The translations under genes and the position numbers were made by a program. A stretch of 64,000 nucleotides of DNA from Channa striata (taxonomy: Eukaryota > Chordata > Actinopteri > Anabantiformes > Channidae): contig CM065182.1 in assembly GCA_033026295.1 (NCBI GenBank), positions 2,790,001-2,854,000 of the forward strand, given 5' to 3'. Under the pieces are notes generated by a model. That model ran no database searches, was not told the DNA's origin, and was given only the letters and a program-made list of their open reading frames with translations. Below are positions 1-13,600 of the stretch, in pieces (position 1 is the first letter of the stretch; every line of letters begins with the position of its first letter).

Positions 1-285
1 AGCAAGATTACTGACTGGGATTGGTAAGAGAGATCATATTTCACCTTCATTAGCTTCTCTCCATTGGCTTCCCATTAAATGTAGAATAGAAATGTAGAAG
101 AACCCTTCTTCTTACCCATAAAGCTCTATCCTACCTCAAAGATTTCCCAGTACCAGATCATTCTAATAGACCACTTTGGTCTCAGAATGCAGGCTTACAT
201 ATGGTTCCCAGAATTTCCAAAAGTAGAATGGGAGGCAGAGCCTATATAAATAAAGTTGAATTCAATTCAATTTAATTGAATATCT
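1..285 (+). mobile_element. LINE 3'-end fragment (non-LTR retrotransposon remnant), copy 1
   Basis: Decayed remnant of the C-terminal end of a fish non-LTR retrotransposon. In broken frames it reads like the conserved tail that follows the reverse transcriptase (a block resembling 'KRDHISPSLASLHWLP' and then a Lys/Ile-rich stretch). It closes with an AT-rich tail of GAATTCAATTCAATTTAATT type. The same sequence recurs in the same orientation at about 3355-3615. It is 5'-truncated by the window edge. The family (Rex1/L2-like) is inferred, not searched. Confidence 0.6.
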
Positions 286-1193
286 TTCATGAAGGCAACA
301 ACTCAACAATCACACATCAGCTGTTGCTGGAGTCCTCACGTTTTTCGCTGCTCAGCTTCCAACATCAGTAATAATAATCATGTTACAAATGAGACGTATG
401 AAGATGATAATAATTAACACTTCATCAGCTTCAGGACGTGTGGATTGACTTTTTGAATTTCATATTTGAAAGTTGTAAATAAGCTACAATCATTACACAC
501 GGTGCATCTGGTCCTTGGAAAACAATGTGCATCAGTTCAGAGCAGAACCTGCCTCCCATTAATGTGGAAGTTATAGGTGAAATAAGTTATTACACAGGAA
601 TAATGAGAAAATTCGAACCAAACAAGAGGGAGGTTCAATAAAAGATAATAGGCCATGATGGATATGAATTTCAAAATCATTCACACATTAGACAGTTATG
701 TTGTTAGTCAGTGAAACAGGTCGTGATTATAAGTTTTCTTTGCACAACGTGCATCTGATGAGAAAAATAATAGTTTGACTCTTTGTAGTCAGATAATAAA
801 ATGTGATTCTTTCAGTTGGGACAGAGTCAGATCTTAAAGAAAGAGGATTTGATTTTATACTGTGTGTATTAATATTTATTCATTCCAAGCCCTGATGGTT
901 ACATGATCATAAGTAGATAATAGACACAAATCACATGTTGCGTTTTTGGATGTAGTTGTAAATGTGAACATCGATCCTAGATTTGTGCATTAGTTGTAGT
1001 TGCGCCGTGTGAAGTGGAATCAGTTGGACTTTGTCAGTGAAGCTTCATCCACTTTTAGTGTGACACGTTCATGGAGGATCAGTTGCAGTGGATTTGATCA
1101 AATGTTAAATATTGTGACAATGTTCTTTTTCTTTGTGAGTGTGATTGTGTGATTTGTGAGTGAAGGAGTTTTGTCGTTAGTTTGTCGGTGCGT
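286..1193. other. AT-rich intergenic stretch, no gene seen
   Basis: No reading frame, RNA gene or repeat that I recognise. It is strongly AT-rich with short T and A runs and lies downstream of the minus-strand H2A gene. Confidence 0.5.
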
Positions 1194-1209
1194 GGCTCTG
1201 AAAAGAGCC
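1194..1209 (-). terminator. Histone 3'-end stem-loop of H2A
   Basis: On the minus strand this reads GGCTCT-TTTC-AGAGCC, the six-base-pair stem and four-base loop of replication-dependent histone mRNAs bound by SLBP. It lies about 32 bases past the H2A stop codon, the usual distance. A clear purine-rich histone downstream element is not obvious here. Confidence 0.95.
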
Positions 1210-1241
1210 GTTGTGTTGTGGACGTCGCAGCGGGTCCCAGT

Positions 1242-1625
1242 TTACTTCTTGACGGGTTTCTCGGTCTTCTTGGGCAGCAGCACCGCCTGGATGTTGGGCA
1301 GCACGCCGCCCTGAGCGATGGTGACTCCGCCGAGCAGCTTGTTGAGCTCCTCGTCGTTGCGCACGGCCAGCTGCAGGTGGCGGGGGATGATCCTGGTCTT
1401 CTTGTTGTCGCGGGCGGCGTTTCCTGCCAGCTCCAGGATCTCAGCGGTCAGATACTCGAGCACAGCCGCCAGGTAGACGGGAGCTCCGGCACCGACGCGC
1501 TCCGCATAGTTGCCTTTGCGCAGCAGCCTGTGGACACGGCCGACTGGGAACTGGAGCCCAGCGCGGGACGAGCGGGTCTTTGCCTTGGCTCGGGCTTTGC
1601 CTCCGGTTTTTCCGCGACCAGACAT
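1242..1625 (-). CDS. Core histone H2A (canonical, replication-dependent)
   Basis: Intronless gene for a 127-residue H2A. It begins MSGRGKTGGKARAKAK and carries the histone fold, including the AGLQFPVGRVHRLLRKGNYAE segment split over the first helices and the acidic-patch region (AEILELAGNAARDNKK). The tail ends LPKKTEKPVKK. There is no SQEY ending, so it is not H2A.X, and its docking region does not look like H2A.Z. The protein pairs with H2B in nucleosomes. A TATA-like box at 1685-1692 and a 3' stem-loop at 1194-1209 indicate S-phase, non-polyadenylated expression. It is divergently paired with the H3 gene at 1988. The start ATG (1625) is the family start. Confidence 0.97.
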   Translation of the reverse strand: MSGRGKTGGKARAKAKTRSSRAGLQFPVGRVHRLLRKGNYAERVGAGAPVYLAAVLEYLTAEILELAGNAARDNKKTRIIPRHLQLAVRNDEELNKLLGGVTIAQGGVLPNIQAVLLPKKTEKPVKK

Positions 1626-2398
<773 letters not shown>

Positions 2399-2424
2399 GT
2401 ACTCCGACCCACAAACTCCACAAC

Positions 2425-2464
2425 GGCTCTTTTCAGAGCCACGTCAAAAACCTGAAGAGTTTTG
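2425..2464 (+). terminator. Histone 3'-end stem-loop and downstream element of H3
   Basis: GGCTCT-TTTC-AGAGCC at 2425-2440 is the consensus SLBP stem-loop, preceded by CAAC and followed by AC. About 14 bases later comes a purine-rich GAAGAG stretch (about 2454-2459), which fits a U7 snRNA-pairing histone downstream element. Together they mark cleavage without polyadenylation. Confidence 0.93.
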
Positions 2465-3354
2465 TTCTACTTATTCATTCGATTTTATTTTTAATTTCTC
2501 TTTTATGTCGCTTTCAGACACTTATTTCTTCATACTTGTCTCACTTCTGTCTTTCAAGGCCCATTTTTATTCCCTGGCTTTTAATTTGGCATTAAGACTG
2601 TTTGTTTTATTCTTTTGTTTTTATTTTATTTACTATTCATTGTTTTCAGTATTAATTTTTTGGGACTAGCTGTGACAGTCAAGTTATTACTCATCATCTT
2701 CCCCACGTGTTTGTAGGTCTGCATGAGATCAGGTAACCAGGCTCGTGGCTGGTCTTCAGGTTCTCCCTCCAGATTTACCCCCCCTCCCCCTCAAACTTGG
2801 TCACTTTCCTAATAACTCTTCATTTATACTTCATTTTTTTTCCTTCCGTTGTCACAGCAACATGTTCAGTCAGTCTTTTCGTTTCTCTTCACAGGCAGCA
2901 GAGGACGCTGCTGCGTCACTGGAGACACAGACTTGAAAAAGCAGGTGGGGAATTTGATCACAACACAAATGAAGAAACGGACAATAGAACAAACCAATTT
3001 AAGAAGCATCAAACATGACATACAATTGCATAGTTCAGCCTGTAGCTTGAATGAATAAACTGACACTGTCCACAAACAGTCTTTGACAGTGTAAATCTGA
3101 GCATTGTGCCCTTGTGCAATTCTAAATATAAAAAGCTCATTCTGTACTGTCGGTGCAGACTGCAGTATTGATCCAGGAAGTTTGCACCTTCTGTTTGGTG
3201 CAGTCCAAGGACCATGTGACACACACACACACTTTCCATACACAGTGATTTTAAAATCAAATGGCTACCAAAAATGTGCCACTAGCTACAGCTGTAATCA
3301 CGTGTATTTATTAGGAGCATCCTGTCTCAAAGCGATGCTGAAAAACTAGTTCAT
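2465..3354. other. AT-rich intergenic stretch
   Basis: No gene recognised. It holds pyrimidine runs, a short (CA)n at about 3218-3232 and scattered short frames with no protein-like composition. Confidence 0.45.
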
Positions 3355-3618
3355 GCATTTGTTCCTTCTAGATTGGACGACTGTAATTCTCTACTTTCAG
3401 GCTGCCCCAGTAAGGTAAGAGATCATATTTCACCTTCATTAGCTTCTCTCCTTTAGCTTCCCATTAAATGTAGAATAGAATTTGAAACTCTTGTTCGTTC
3501 TTATAAAGCTTCATCCTACCTAAAAGATCTTCTAGTACCAGATCATCCACTTTGGTCTCAGAATTCAGGCCTACTTGTGGTTCCCAGAATTCCCAAAAGC
3601 AGAATGGGAGGAAGAGCG
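3355..3618 (+). mobile_element. LINE 3'-end fragment, copy 2 (same family as 1-285)
   Basis: Starts with a segment reading like 'LDDCNSLLSGCP', a conserved motif after the reverse transcriptase domain of fish LINEs. It continues into the same sequence as the fragment at 1-285 (the KRDHISPSLASL-like block, then the CCAGAATTCCCAAAAGCAGA stretch). Internal indels break the frame. It has the same orientation as copy 1, so the histone pair sits between two direct copies. Confidence 0.65.
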
Positions 3619-4640
3619 TTTGTCACACTATTTAATAGAAGATTATCACATCAGCTCACACTTATTGTTCATAAGGAAGTGTTCTACCTTCTGTGGGACA
3701 GAGAGACGCCGTAGTACATTTGACCACAGTAGAACGGACAGTGTGATATACATAGAAGAACTGCAAAGTGTGTGTTGAGGGGAGGCCAGGGTAGATGGTT
3801 GGGTGTGAAAGGCCAGGACAGGATCCTGCTTCCCAGTTCTTTGTACTTTTGTATTCCACATTTTTCCTAAACCATCAAGCCAGGTTTTGTGTGTGTGTCT
3901 GTTTGTCATGAAAATGACCCAAAAAGATTTATCATCACCCCTTTGGCTTAAACTGATCTCCTGGTTCCCTTTGACAAATTAGATTTTTTTCATTGACATT
4001 TTAAATTACTTTGGGGGAAAAAAGCTTAGTGTTAGAGTGAAGTGAAATAATCTGTAGACTGTCTTGACTGCAGATTTTTGTCACACAAAATTAAATAAGT
4101 AAATAAAATTTGAGTTTCTGGCTGAGCACAAAATCCCAGGTAGTCAGTAAGTAGCTATTTAACAAATTGTGTAGGTCTCAAAATGCAGTCAGTCTATTTC
4201 TTTAAATCTCAATTCTATGTTAAATAAATTGCAAACTGATCCACTACAATTATTTCTTGATTTGCTCAACTTCAACTCCAGGAACTGATTTTTTAATGTT
4301 TTTATTTTGTATGGTCACTAAATTACTAGACTTACAACCCAGGCCAAAATCACCAAGCAGATTTTGTAGTAGAAGTGTAGTTACAGAACAACACAGCCAA
4401 TCATTCTGTATATGAGGGATCAGTCCCACTTTAGACGACTGCATTTGAGTCGTCAAGTCCATCAGAGTGAACTTTGAGTAAACACTTTATTTCACATGAA
4501 TGCGACGAGGAAAACTCACTTTGCTGTGACTGCACTTTTAACGAGCCGTAAACGAGTCAGAGTCAGACAGAAGCAAAGATTTCAGAGGCATCAATAAGGA
4601 AATGATTCTTAACAAAAAAGACTCCTGTCTCTTTCTTTTT
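3619..4640. other. Intergenic stretch, no gene seen
   Basis: AT-rich, with no recognisable coding or RNA gene. Probably the spacer between the histone pair and the 3' end of st6gal1. Confidence 0.4.
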
Positions 4641-6883
4641 GTCACTTTTTATTGTTTTAAAATGGATTCAAAGTTCGAAATTGTCTTCATCCCAACATTC
4701 AGGTCTTTCACTACTCCCCCGCTCACACACAGATAAAAAGCAACAAAGTCATTAACCAAAGCGTGTAGGCAGTTCCCTGACAGGAAGCAATCGTTTATAA
4801 TAACAGTTAGAATTCATGCTGGTTTGATGCTGGTAGATGCTTAGTTTGAACATTTACAGCCTTGATTTTAAAGTCATGCAGGGTAACAATTCTAAAATGA
4901 GACAAGCAGGTCAAACAGTTTAAGTGAATGTCGACTCATCTTCCTGTGGCATCCACACCTGATACTCGATTAAACGACAGTCGGACATCACAAGGAGACA
5001 GAGCTGGGAGTTATCACCTCAAACAAAAAGACACAATTGTCATTAAAATGAAAAACTCAATCACAAAACAGCCGTATGTGTCCCAGCTGGGTGAAACGAT
5101 TAGTTGTTTGCATTTTTGTTCTCATGTCAAGTGACAAAAACCTAGAGCCACACAAAAAAGCTTCACCTTCCCCTCAGAAACCAAGAGGCAAACGTGCATT
5201 TTGAAGCTAAACTCTGTTTCACGCAAAGTTACAGTAAAGGCTGAAATCAAAGGACGAGGAGCTGTTCGGGTGCGGGAGAAAATGCATAGGAAGGAGGGTT
5301 TTTTTTCCCTCAGAAATACAATGACATCAAATATTCAAGTGTTTGCTTCCAGAATAAACAATAAAATCATAGTAAATGCCCAAAAATGTTATTGATCAAA
5401 ACATACAATTAAAGAATTTGATTCAAGGCTCTTAGTCAGTTCATTGACATAACTGATCACGCTAAAATCCCTGTTTGGGAAAATGTTTATAAAATGACAG
5501 GATTATTGATCACTGTGGGCGGGAAATCTAACAGAAAAAGTCAAAACACTATGCATCGTGTGATCTTTACAAATCATCAAACTTCTGTGTACTTCTGTGT
5601 TTCCCATGAATTATTTCTGCATCATTTCTTTAATGATCGCAACTAAATACTGGGATAAACCAACAATAAAACTGACAGTAACCGTCAAATGATCGGGTGG
5701 ATTTCAACTTCAAACTGTCCCCACGTCTGCTCTCAAACGATCAAACCGTAGTGAGCTTGATTGACTGGCAGTAGAAAGGCGTTTTACATCTCATCGTTAA
5801 CAAAAGTCTGACGTTGTCTGTCTGTTTCATAAAGGAAAGACCATCTGTGCTTTACCATCTTGCCACCTGCTCCCGTGCACTTTTTCATTTTGCCTATAAA
5901 AAGTGTTAAGGGGAAAATTTCAAAAATATTCAAAACTGATTTTTGATTGTGGCTTCAATGGAGGTTTGTGTTTTAATATGAACCCAGTGTTACACTCGGC
6001 AATAGAAACAACAGACGTTTGTGGGGCAATGAGAGTGAAACAGGGATTTTCTATTTTGTGAAGCTGAGAACTCTTATTAACTTTATCTGCTGCACTGATT
6101 TAAAGTTAGGTTAGTCACACAAACAGCTGCATGTCTAATTTTAGTCACAAATATGTGTATTTACATTCAGGGTGACATTAGGAACATTGCACAGTAGCTG
6201 CACAGCTTCAAACAACACAGGACCAACTTCAGTAAATGGTGCAAGTTCCTTAATAAATCCGCATTATTAGGCCACGTTTGTCCCGGAGTGGACAGTGCTT
6301 TGCTCCTACTGTGTCCTTCAAGCAGCATCACACCGTCTCAGTCTTCAGGACTGTCCGCCTGCGCTGGTTTCCATGCAAACAACCTGTCTCACATGTGACA
6401 ATGCCAGTTCCAGCAGATGCATGTATTACACGTAAACCATAAAAGCTGCACACATGCCATGCAGATCTTATGTTTCTGCTGTTGCTACATTACCCTGGAG
6501 TCATTTGTCCAGCTGGTCCACATGCATCAGCGGCAAAGAGTAAAAGCCATAATGCCCTTGAGGCAGACATCTACTGTGATAGTAGGGAAAATGTAACAAC
6601 AGCGATGCACATGTGGGCCGACTGAAAGTTCCGTTCCCATAGAAGAAAACGCTATAATAGTTTTGTAGCATTTAAAATTAATGGCCCAAGACAAGCTACG
6701 GTTTAATATAACTAGTTCTGCTAAAGAAAAAAAAAATTAATTCAATGAGACGAAATCAGCCAATGGAATGTGCTTCATCAATGTCTGCTACTTAGCCTGA
6801 TGCTAACAGTTATAAAAGGTACAGCTTCTAAATATATTACTTATACAGGATAATGTTGTAGACCCTTCAAAACGTGTTTCTAA

Positions 6884-7412
6884 AGCCCCTTTCAGATGTG
6901 CCCTGGAATCCAGACATAATCCAGATTCCATCCGGAGGGGGTGTATGTGTGAACGCAAACGCCCCGGTGTTTTTCCCTGGACATTAGCTGGATTGGATTG
7001 GAACTCCTGTGTGAACAGAGGAGGTAAAACTCCGGGGGATTCACAACGAGAGTGTGAGCGTGTTGACAATGTCATTTTCACGAGACTGCCGCGAATCCAA
7101 ACACCTGCAGCTGAAGAGCTCGTGCTAATACTGTACATTTACTGCTGACAGTAAATGTAGTTAGACGTAAATTTAGTACATTTGGATTTTGTAAACTGGT
7201 AGCGTCGTCCTCCATCGCCATCAAAGAAAACACTGAGCAGCAACAACAACGCTGCAGAAGTGACAGAGTGCCCAACACCAGCCCTTGCCCAATTATACGC
7301 ATTTCTTCACATCTGTCTCTCGATTTTGGCTGCATGTCTGAAAGCGAAACTCCTGACTACGTCTGGACCTGATCCTCCTGACAACCTCGAGAGTCCATGT
7401 CTGGAAGGGGCT
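6884..7412. mobile_element. Inverted-repeat DNA transposon (MITE), PIF/Harbinger-like
   Basis: The left end begins AGCCCCTTTCAGATGTG. The right end, read on the minus strand, begins AGCCCCTTCCAGACATG. Both ends are flanked by the trinucleotide TAA (6881-6883 and 7413-7415), which fits the TWA target-site duplication of PIF/Harbinger elements. The 529-bp body has no transposase frame, so it is non-autonomous. An internal hairpin (TACATTTACTG and its complement, 7134-7159) lies inside. Superfamily assignment rests only on the duplication. Confidence 0.6.
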
Positions 7413-9104
7413 TAAGACAGCTGGCATCAAGTGTCTTAGCAAGAACAGACAAAATAGTGCTGCTCGAAGCATCGCCTGCACGTGTCTACATTTACAGTTT
7501 TGGAGCGTACTTATACCTAAAACATCTTTATCTCCTTAGAATCAGTTAGTCTGTTAAACATCAGTGGATTGTGTTAGTCAGGACATGCAGTGCCAAACTA
7601 TGACATGACACAGGTGGACGTAAAAACATGGATATTCATAGCAAATGTAGCAGGGAAGCCCAGTGTTGCTCTGAAAAACTACACAAGCAGCAGATATTCA
7701 TCTGAGAAACCGAAGGTTTGTAGAAATAAACCTGCTCTGCTACGAGCAGCTGAGCATCTCCCCAAAGGCCGTCGTCCTGTGTATTACTGCTGTAATATTT
7801 ACACGCTATAAGGATTATAGAAACATTACTGAGGGTGATTTGTTACAGGTTTGACAATGTTAGTGTGTTTTCCTCAGTCTGAAGAGCAGATGCACACGAG
7901 TCCACAGAAAACAAGGAAAAAACAAGGAAAAACTGCCACGACAAGTTTGTTCAAAAGCCGGCCAATGCCGCTGAGTTTGAGCTTGCGAAGCATCGAAATC
8001 TTAGGGGGCCTTTAACACTGCAAAAACTACAACACCTAATCTGCAGTCCCCCTTGGCCTGAGCCTTTAGGAAGCTGTAGGGTTTTAGTTCTGGGTTCTGC
8101 TTTGTGTTTCCAACATTACTCATAAGCACTTCCCAAGGCAACGCAGCTTCTGAATACACAAACCAAACGCTTCTGTCTACTGCAGATTTTTCCACTCTAA
8201 CCATAGCAAAAAAATGAAATGTTTTACATGTTTTTCTCGATTGCTGAGACTCCCTTTGTGAGCAACTTAACGCAGGCATGACACCTCGTACTGGTTTCCC
8301 ATCACTGTTTGCCAGCAGGCTCCCTCCTACTCACACCACCTTCTTAACTAGTCTCTTAACTTCTTGATTATTCTTGACTTTATTCTTACGGAGAACAGAC
8401 TGGGATTTAGAGCTATTTTTTTTCCTTTTTGGGGAAGATAGAATAAGGGTTGCTATTGGAAACCTACCAGCTTAATTATGACTGGATGAATTAAGTTAAA
8501 CTGGTGGAATGTTCAATGCAACCAATCACTCCAGTAATTCCAATCACTGAACTGTCATGTAAATGTAAAACCTGGTTAATGCGAACGGCAATCTGAAGAA
8601 ACCTGATTACTGGAGAACGGATGTTCGTCATGTGAAGTTTGGATAACCAATTTTTCAATCGGGTTTTTATTCTTTATGTGCATGTGCATTACAAAACACA
8701 GCAGACGGGGAAAGTAGCAGAGTGCACTGTGGTTAGATGAAAACGGGCAGTATGTGGAGCAATGCCTAAGTGAAATACGCAGGTTTCCACCCTGTTTTTG
8801 GTGACCGTAGACAGTTGGAAGCTCAGTTCTTCAGAGTTATCCAGGTCAGAAACGCCTGTAGAAATGCACAAGATGCACGACGTGAGAGGAGTGCAGTGGA
8901 AACAAAAGCAGAACCTGAGACAACACAAACACTGCAGGCCTTTTCCACAACGGGAACTTCCACTTATTTGTTTATAGCCTCCACGTCTACCACCCGCTTG
9001 GAGACAAGTTCAGAACCTCCCCCAAGGAGGTAGTGCAGCCAAGTTCCAACTATTCGCACGTAAGATCAGAGGTGGCGGTTGTTCTCACGGTAAGTCGGAT
9101 TAAT

Positions 9105-9140
9105 CAACCACAGCAGCACTTCAGAAGTCTGCTGTGGTTG
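9105..9140. repeat. Short perfect-arm hairpin
   Basis: CAACCACAGCAG (9105-9116) and its exact complement CTGCTGTGGTTG (9129-9140) enclose a 12-base loop that is itself nearly self-complementary. It lies in the putative st6gal1 3' UTR. Confidence 0.8.
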
Positions 9141-10668
9141 GTTTCAAGGTTTCCAAGTCCGCTTGCTTTTTGTTTTAAACTACAACCTCACATTTGAAAA
9201 CTTTTTTTTGCATATAATAGTGAGTTAACTTCTGTCAGCCAGCCTGAAAAGATGTTCTGATTCTTTTGAGCTACGTTGTGCAGTGTGGATGCTACTTAAT
9301 AAAGCCGGTCACAGTAATTAAACTGGTATTTTCGCATAATTTGAGAACATGCAGAATACAAATGCACTTCCTACAACACTCTGCTGACAGAACAAGGATT
9401 CATCAGGCCCTGAAAAATGAAGTGGAAAGAAATCAGACTGTGTAAATGAAACAAGTTTGAAAAACTTGACTTTCATATGCACAAGATGAGTAAGTCTGTC
9501 TATGTGAACATCACAGTCTGAGTTGGTCCGTGGGATGTTACATAGGCAGCAATGTCCTGCCTGACTCTATCAAAAAGAGAGAAACAACAAAATACTCCCC
9601 AGGTCCCTTTAAGACAGCTGAACACTGGAATGTGCGTGTAATGTGAAAGAGCTGTGATTCCAACAAAAGCCAATAAAAGTCAAACATTAAAGTGAACAGT
9701 GGACTGACTAATGTCACAGTATATGCGCACATTTAACAGCATTTAAGGCCTTTCTTACAGGTCTAAATGGTTTGGATGTGACAACATTTAGGATCAATGA
9801 GGTCCATTTGGCTGATTATCACTTCTTCAGGGTTCAGACTTCGGTTGAGGACGAGGATTAGCACAAGGACCACACTGTTGACTTTGAAAGTTTCAGTAAA
9901 CCACAAATTCCATACGCTTAATCACTAACATCACATAAGCTCAATTTGGGTTTTCAGGCCCCTTGTTGCCCCTTGTTTTTTGGAGTTTGCATCGTTGTCC
10001 TCCCCAGGCTCTGCCGTATTCTCTTTTCATCCCAAGTGAGAAAAGAACCTCAGTGTACGTTTTGGTGTTTGGTGCTTGAATGTGCCTTAGAAAGATGCTG
10101 GCCACGAATCGGGACAATGCTTATATATCAGGGGCGGCTTAAGCTGTTTGACACTTTCAGCAAAAGAACAGTTTGCTGTAGACAACGGAGGTAATTTAAA
10201 GAAAGATGTAACCAAACTGAAAGTGAGAGATCCTTCATCATGCACCAAAATGATAAGGAGTTTGTGAGATAATGAACTTGCTGCTGGGAGACAACCTCAG
10301 ACTTATAACAAACACTAACTCCCACATAATCAAATATGAAGGGAGGAAGTCATTTGTTAAGCAAACGTGATTTGTGTTCATTGCGTGAAACCTTTCAAAG
10401 ACAATGGCGTGGTCCTTTGTGGGACGAGTTTAGGGTTCAGGAAGGAATATTATATATATTATGTGCACTCCAGGCCCACGTATGAGCTGACTGGACTCTG
10501 TGTATGTGTGTGCAATGTTTAAACTGGGTGGCAGAGCGATCCGTTTGGTTTGGCAGTGGGTATGACGTTTTCGTGCAGTCCGTCCTCACCGTTACACGTT
10601 CTTCATGCAGGGCTCTGCTTTGCATCTTTTGTGCATGTTCATGTGCTTCGCTTCACTGCTTTTCTCAG

Positions 10669-13600
10669 TCAGTGGTTGTTTAAACCTCCCTCGCCCTGGA
10701 TGCAGTTCAGCTTGCTGAAACCAGGCAGCGTCACTCGTCCGTGGGTGTAGATGTCACGGTCGGAGCCCTGGTTCATCCGCTTGACCAGGTTCTTCTCGTA
10801 CAGGAGTGGGTGGTAGGCGCCGAGCGTGCAGGCGGCGTCGTAGAAACGCTGGTAGTAATGGCAGAGCTCAGTTTTCCTCTGAGACGGCAGGAACTCGTAA
10901 ACGTGCACCACCTCACACAGCGACATCATCAGGATGATGCCTGGGAAGAATATGAAAACAGGTTTTTGAAGACGTCATCAGACTGTTGCCAGTGCAGCTA
11001 AACTTTATATTCATGTGTAAATGGTGTGAATCCTCTCACTGTCGTTTAGCCTCGTGTAGCGCGCGCTTTCACAATTATGCTGTGGGAACCTGAGGTAGAG
11101 TGAACGCATTAAACAGCTGTTCGCGTACCGAGAAAGCCAGAGGACGGTGGGTTCTTCTGAATGGGTTCGGCCATGTTGTCTTGTATTCGCTGCCAGGCCT
11201 GCCACTCAAAGCGAGGATGCAGGATGTAAAACGGCTGCTGAGGGTGAAGCCTCCGGTATCTCTGGTACTGGGTGAAGATGGGGTAGTCTGTCTTGTTGTA
11301 CCACTGTAGAGAAGACACACACTACTGTTAGAAATGTAAGGGTGTCTGCACGCAGCTGGAAGAGTTGCTTATGACTGACAGTTGGTGGACCGAGAGTCAA
11401 AGCTATTCCCTCCAACCTTAACACATTTTGAATATCACAAGACATAAACTTTATTGAGAAACCACATTTAAAAAAAAAAAAAAAACCACCATACTTTAAA
11501 TAGTGCCAGCTTGCCAAAATATAAATAACTACAGGCTAAATATGCAGCTCGGGTAGCAACAGTGAATTTATGGCCACAATATCAAGTTGACTGCATGTGC
11601 GTTTGCATCCCTCGTGATAGATTAATCAAAAATAAACTTTAAATGGTGATGAAGGAACAGTTGTAACAGCCCTATGTGCATTAAATGATAAACGTTTTTG
11701 CCACATCAAAATAAGGGGATGCAACCTGTATAATTTAGTGCAAATATCATAGTTTACATAATTCCAGCAGCCACAGTGTTGATGAAACACAGTTTATTCT
11801 AGACACTTTCTAGAATAAACTCAACACTTTGGGCTTTGGATGTGAATATCTTCACTTGGGCTGCAGGAAATAATGACATACATATCTGAGTAAATCTGAT
11901 GATTGAATGTTTTGAGTCATCAGTCTAGATCCAAAGACGAGTCACATTTTGCCACGAACATCACTGAACTTGTCTTAAAGCTGCGTCCTCGTACACAGAG
12001 CACGGCAAATCAAAACCGCAAAGTAATGGAGGCACAAAACCGTAACTGTGATGGAAAGAGATGAATGATGTAAATGCAGCCATGTGTAACAGAACACAGA
12101 GTGTGTCTGCCTCCACATTTTCCTATGTTTTGCCTTCAGCTAACATGCTAATGTAATCGTGACACAGGCTTTGTTCAGTAACAGGTAGAAAAAGGTGCAG
12201 CTTGTTTCATCATCATCACCTGAATGAGGTCAGCAGAGAAGGGGGCGGGGTCCCACGCCACCAGAACACCTGAGCTGTACAGAGAGCTGGACAGGAAACG
12301 ATGTTCCTCTGACGCCATCACCTGTAAGACCGGTAACCATGAACATACAGACAAAAGCACCAATGTCTGCATGAGCTGATGGGAATAACAGTAATTCAAT
12401 TACAGTGTCAAACTAGCAGCTCGTTTAATTACACACTCTTCGTCCACAGTTGGTTTATCAGGCCAGTTCATAACCATTTTACCACAGAAATCACCAAACC
12501 AGCCATTACACAAGCGTTTCAGCCTGGGCACTAGAGCAGAGCAGAGCAGACGTTGGTTGCTCTCACTGCCACGTTTTACATCTAAAATAAAACAGGAAAC
12601 CGCTCGGTTTGTCTGGTAGACGAGGACAGGGTTCTGAAAAAGTTAGTGCTGTTAGTTTGTTCTCCGCAGACTAGGGATGCACCAATACCACTTACTAAGT
12701 TTTGTCTAATCATCCGCTCTTCACATGCACAGTGGCATTTTGTTTCAGCACAAACGGCATCAAAAAGTGATAATCACTGGGTTGTCGGCTCAAAGTTGTT
12801 GAGTGGATTCAGCAAACTGCAGAATATTCACTCACTGGCGGCTTTGTTTAAAGTAAAGAGGCATCGACATGTCCGTTAGATAACTTTCAGTTTGAGCCAC
12901 TGTACTGCTTACTGTAACGCTGGTATCGATATCGCATCCTTAATGAGAGCGTAGTTTGTCATGTCAAAAATAAAAATTCCTAAAACACAGACGGAAAATG
13001 TCAAGTAGCAATCACGAGGCCTTGATTTGTAAAAAAAAAGCAGCATCTGCGTTAAAACAGTACAAGTTTTCATTCAGTGCTTTCCTATCGTGCATGTGAG
13101 AATAAAAATAGTTCAAAAGCAGCATGAGTGTTGGGCCGTTACTACAGCAACCAGCTTGGTGTCACATGTGCTGTGAAACAAATGACCCTCTAGTTTCACA
13201 GTCTTCCTGTGGTGTGCGGTGTGACACTTTCAGGCAGAAACACAAAGCAACAAAACACCACAGCCTCTGCATTCTCTGGTTTTATCCAACGTGTGTCATG
13301 AAAACTGTAAAATCTCACCAGCAACGGACTGATGTCATTATGTCAGAGCTGCTACAATCCAATATTTCAATAGTTTTTGGTTCATTCATTTATTCTTTGC
13401 GACAGTGCAAATAAGCAAAATCCAATGGATTTTCATATTTGCTTAAATGACATTTGTAGTCATGTTTGCAAAATATTTAATATGACACAGCTAATTTTTC
13501 AGTCTGATTAATCATTTGGCTAAAGCAAAACAATCCAAAGTTGCGTTACACGTTACAGTCGCAGGACTTTACACATTTCATGACAAACCACTTTGCTTCA

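Larger units (their letters stand above)
4641..10668 (-). other. Probable long 3' UTR / 3' flank of st6gal1
   Basis: Six kb without any protein-like frame follow the st6gal1 stop codon. Minus-strand AATAAA signals occur at several places, for example 8666-8671 and 4648-4653, so the true poly(A) site cannot be fixed by eye. Vertebrate ST6GAL1 transcripts have multi-kb 3' UTRs, so a long UTR is plausible. It contains an inverted-repeat transposon (6884-7412) and a hairpin at 9105-9140. Confidence 0.4.
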
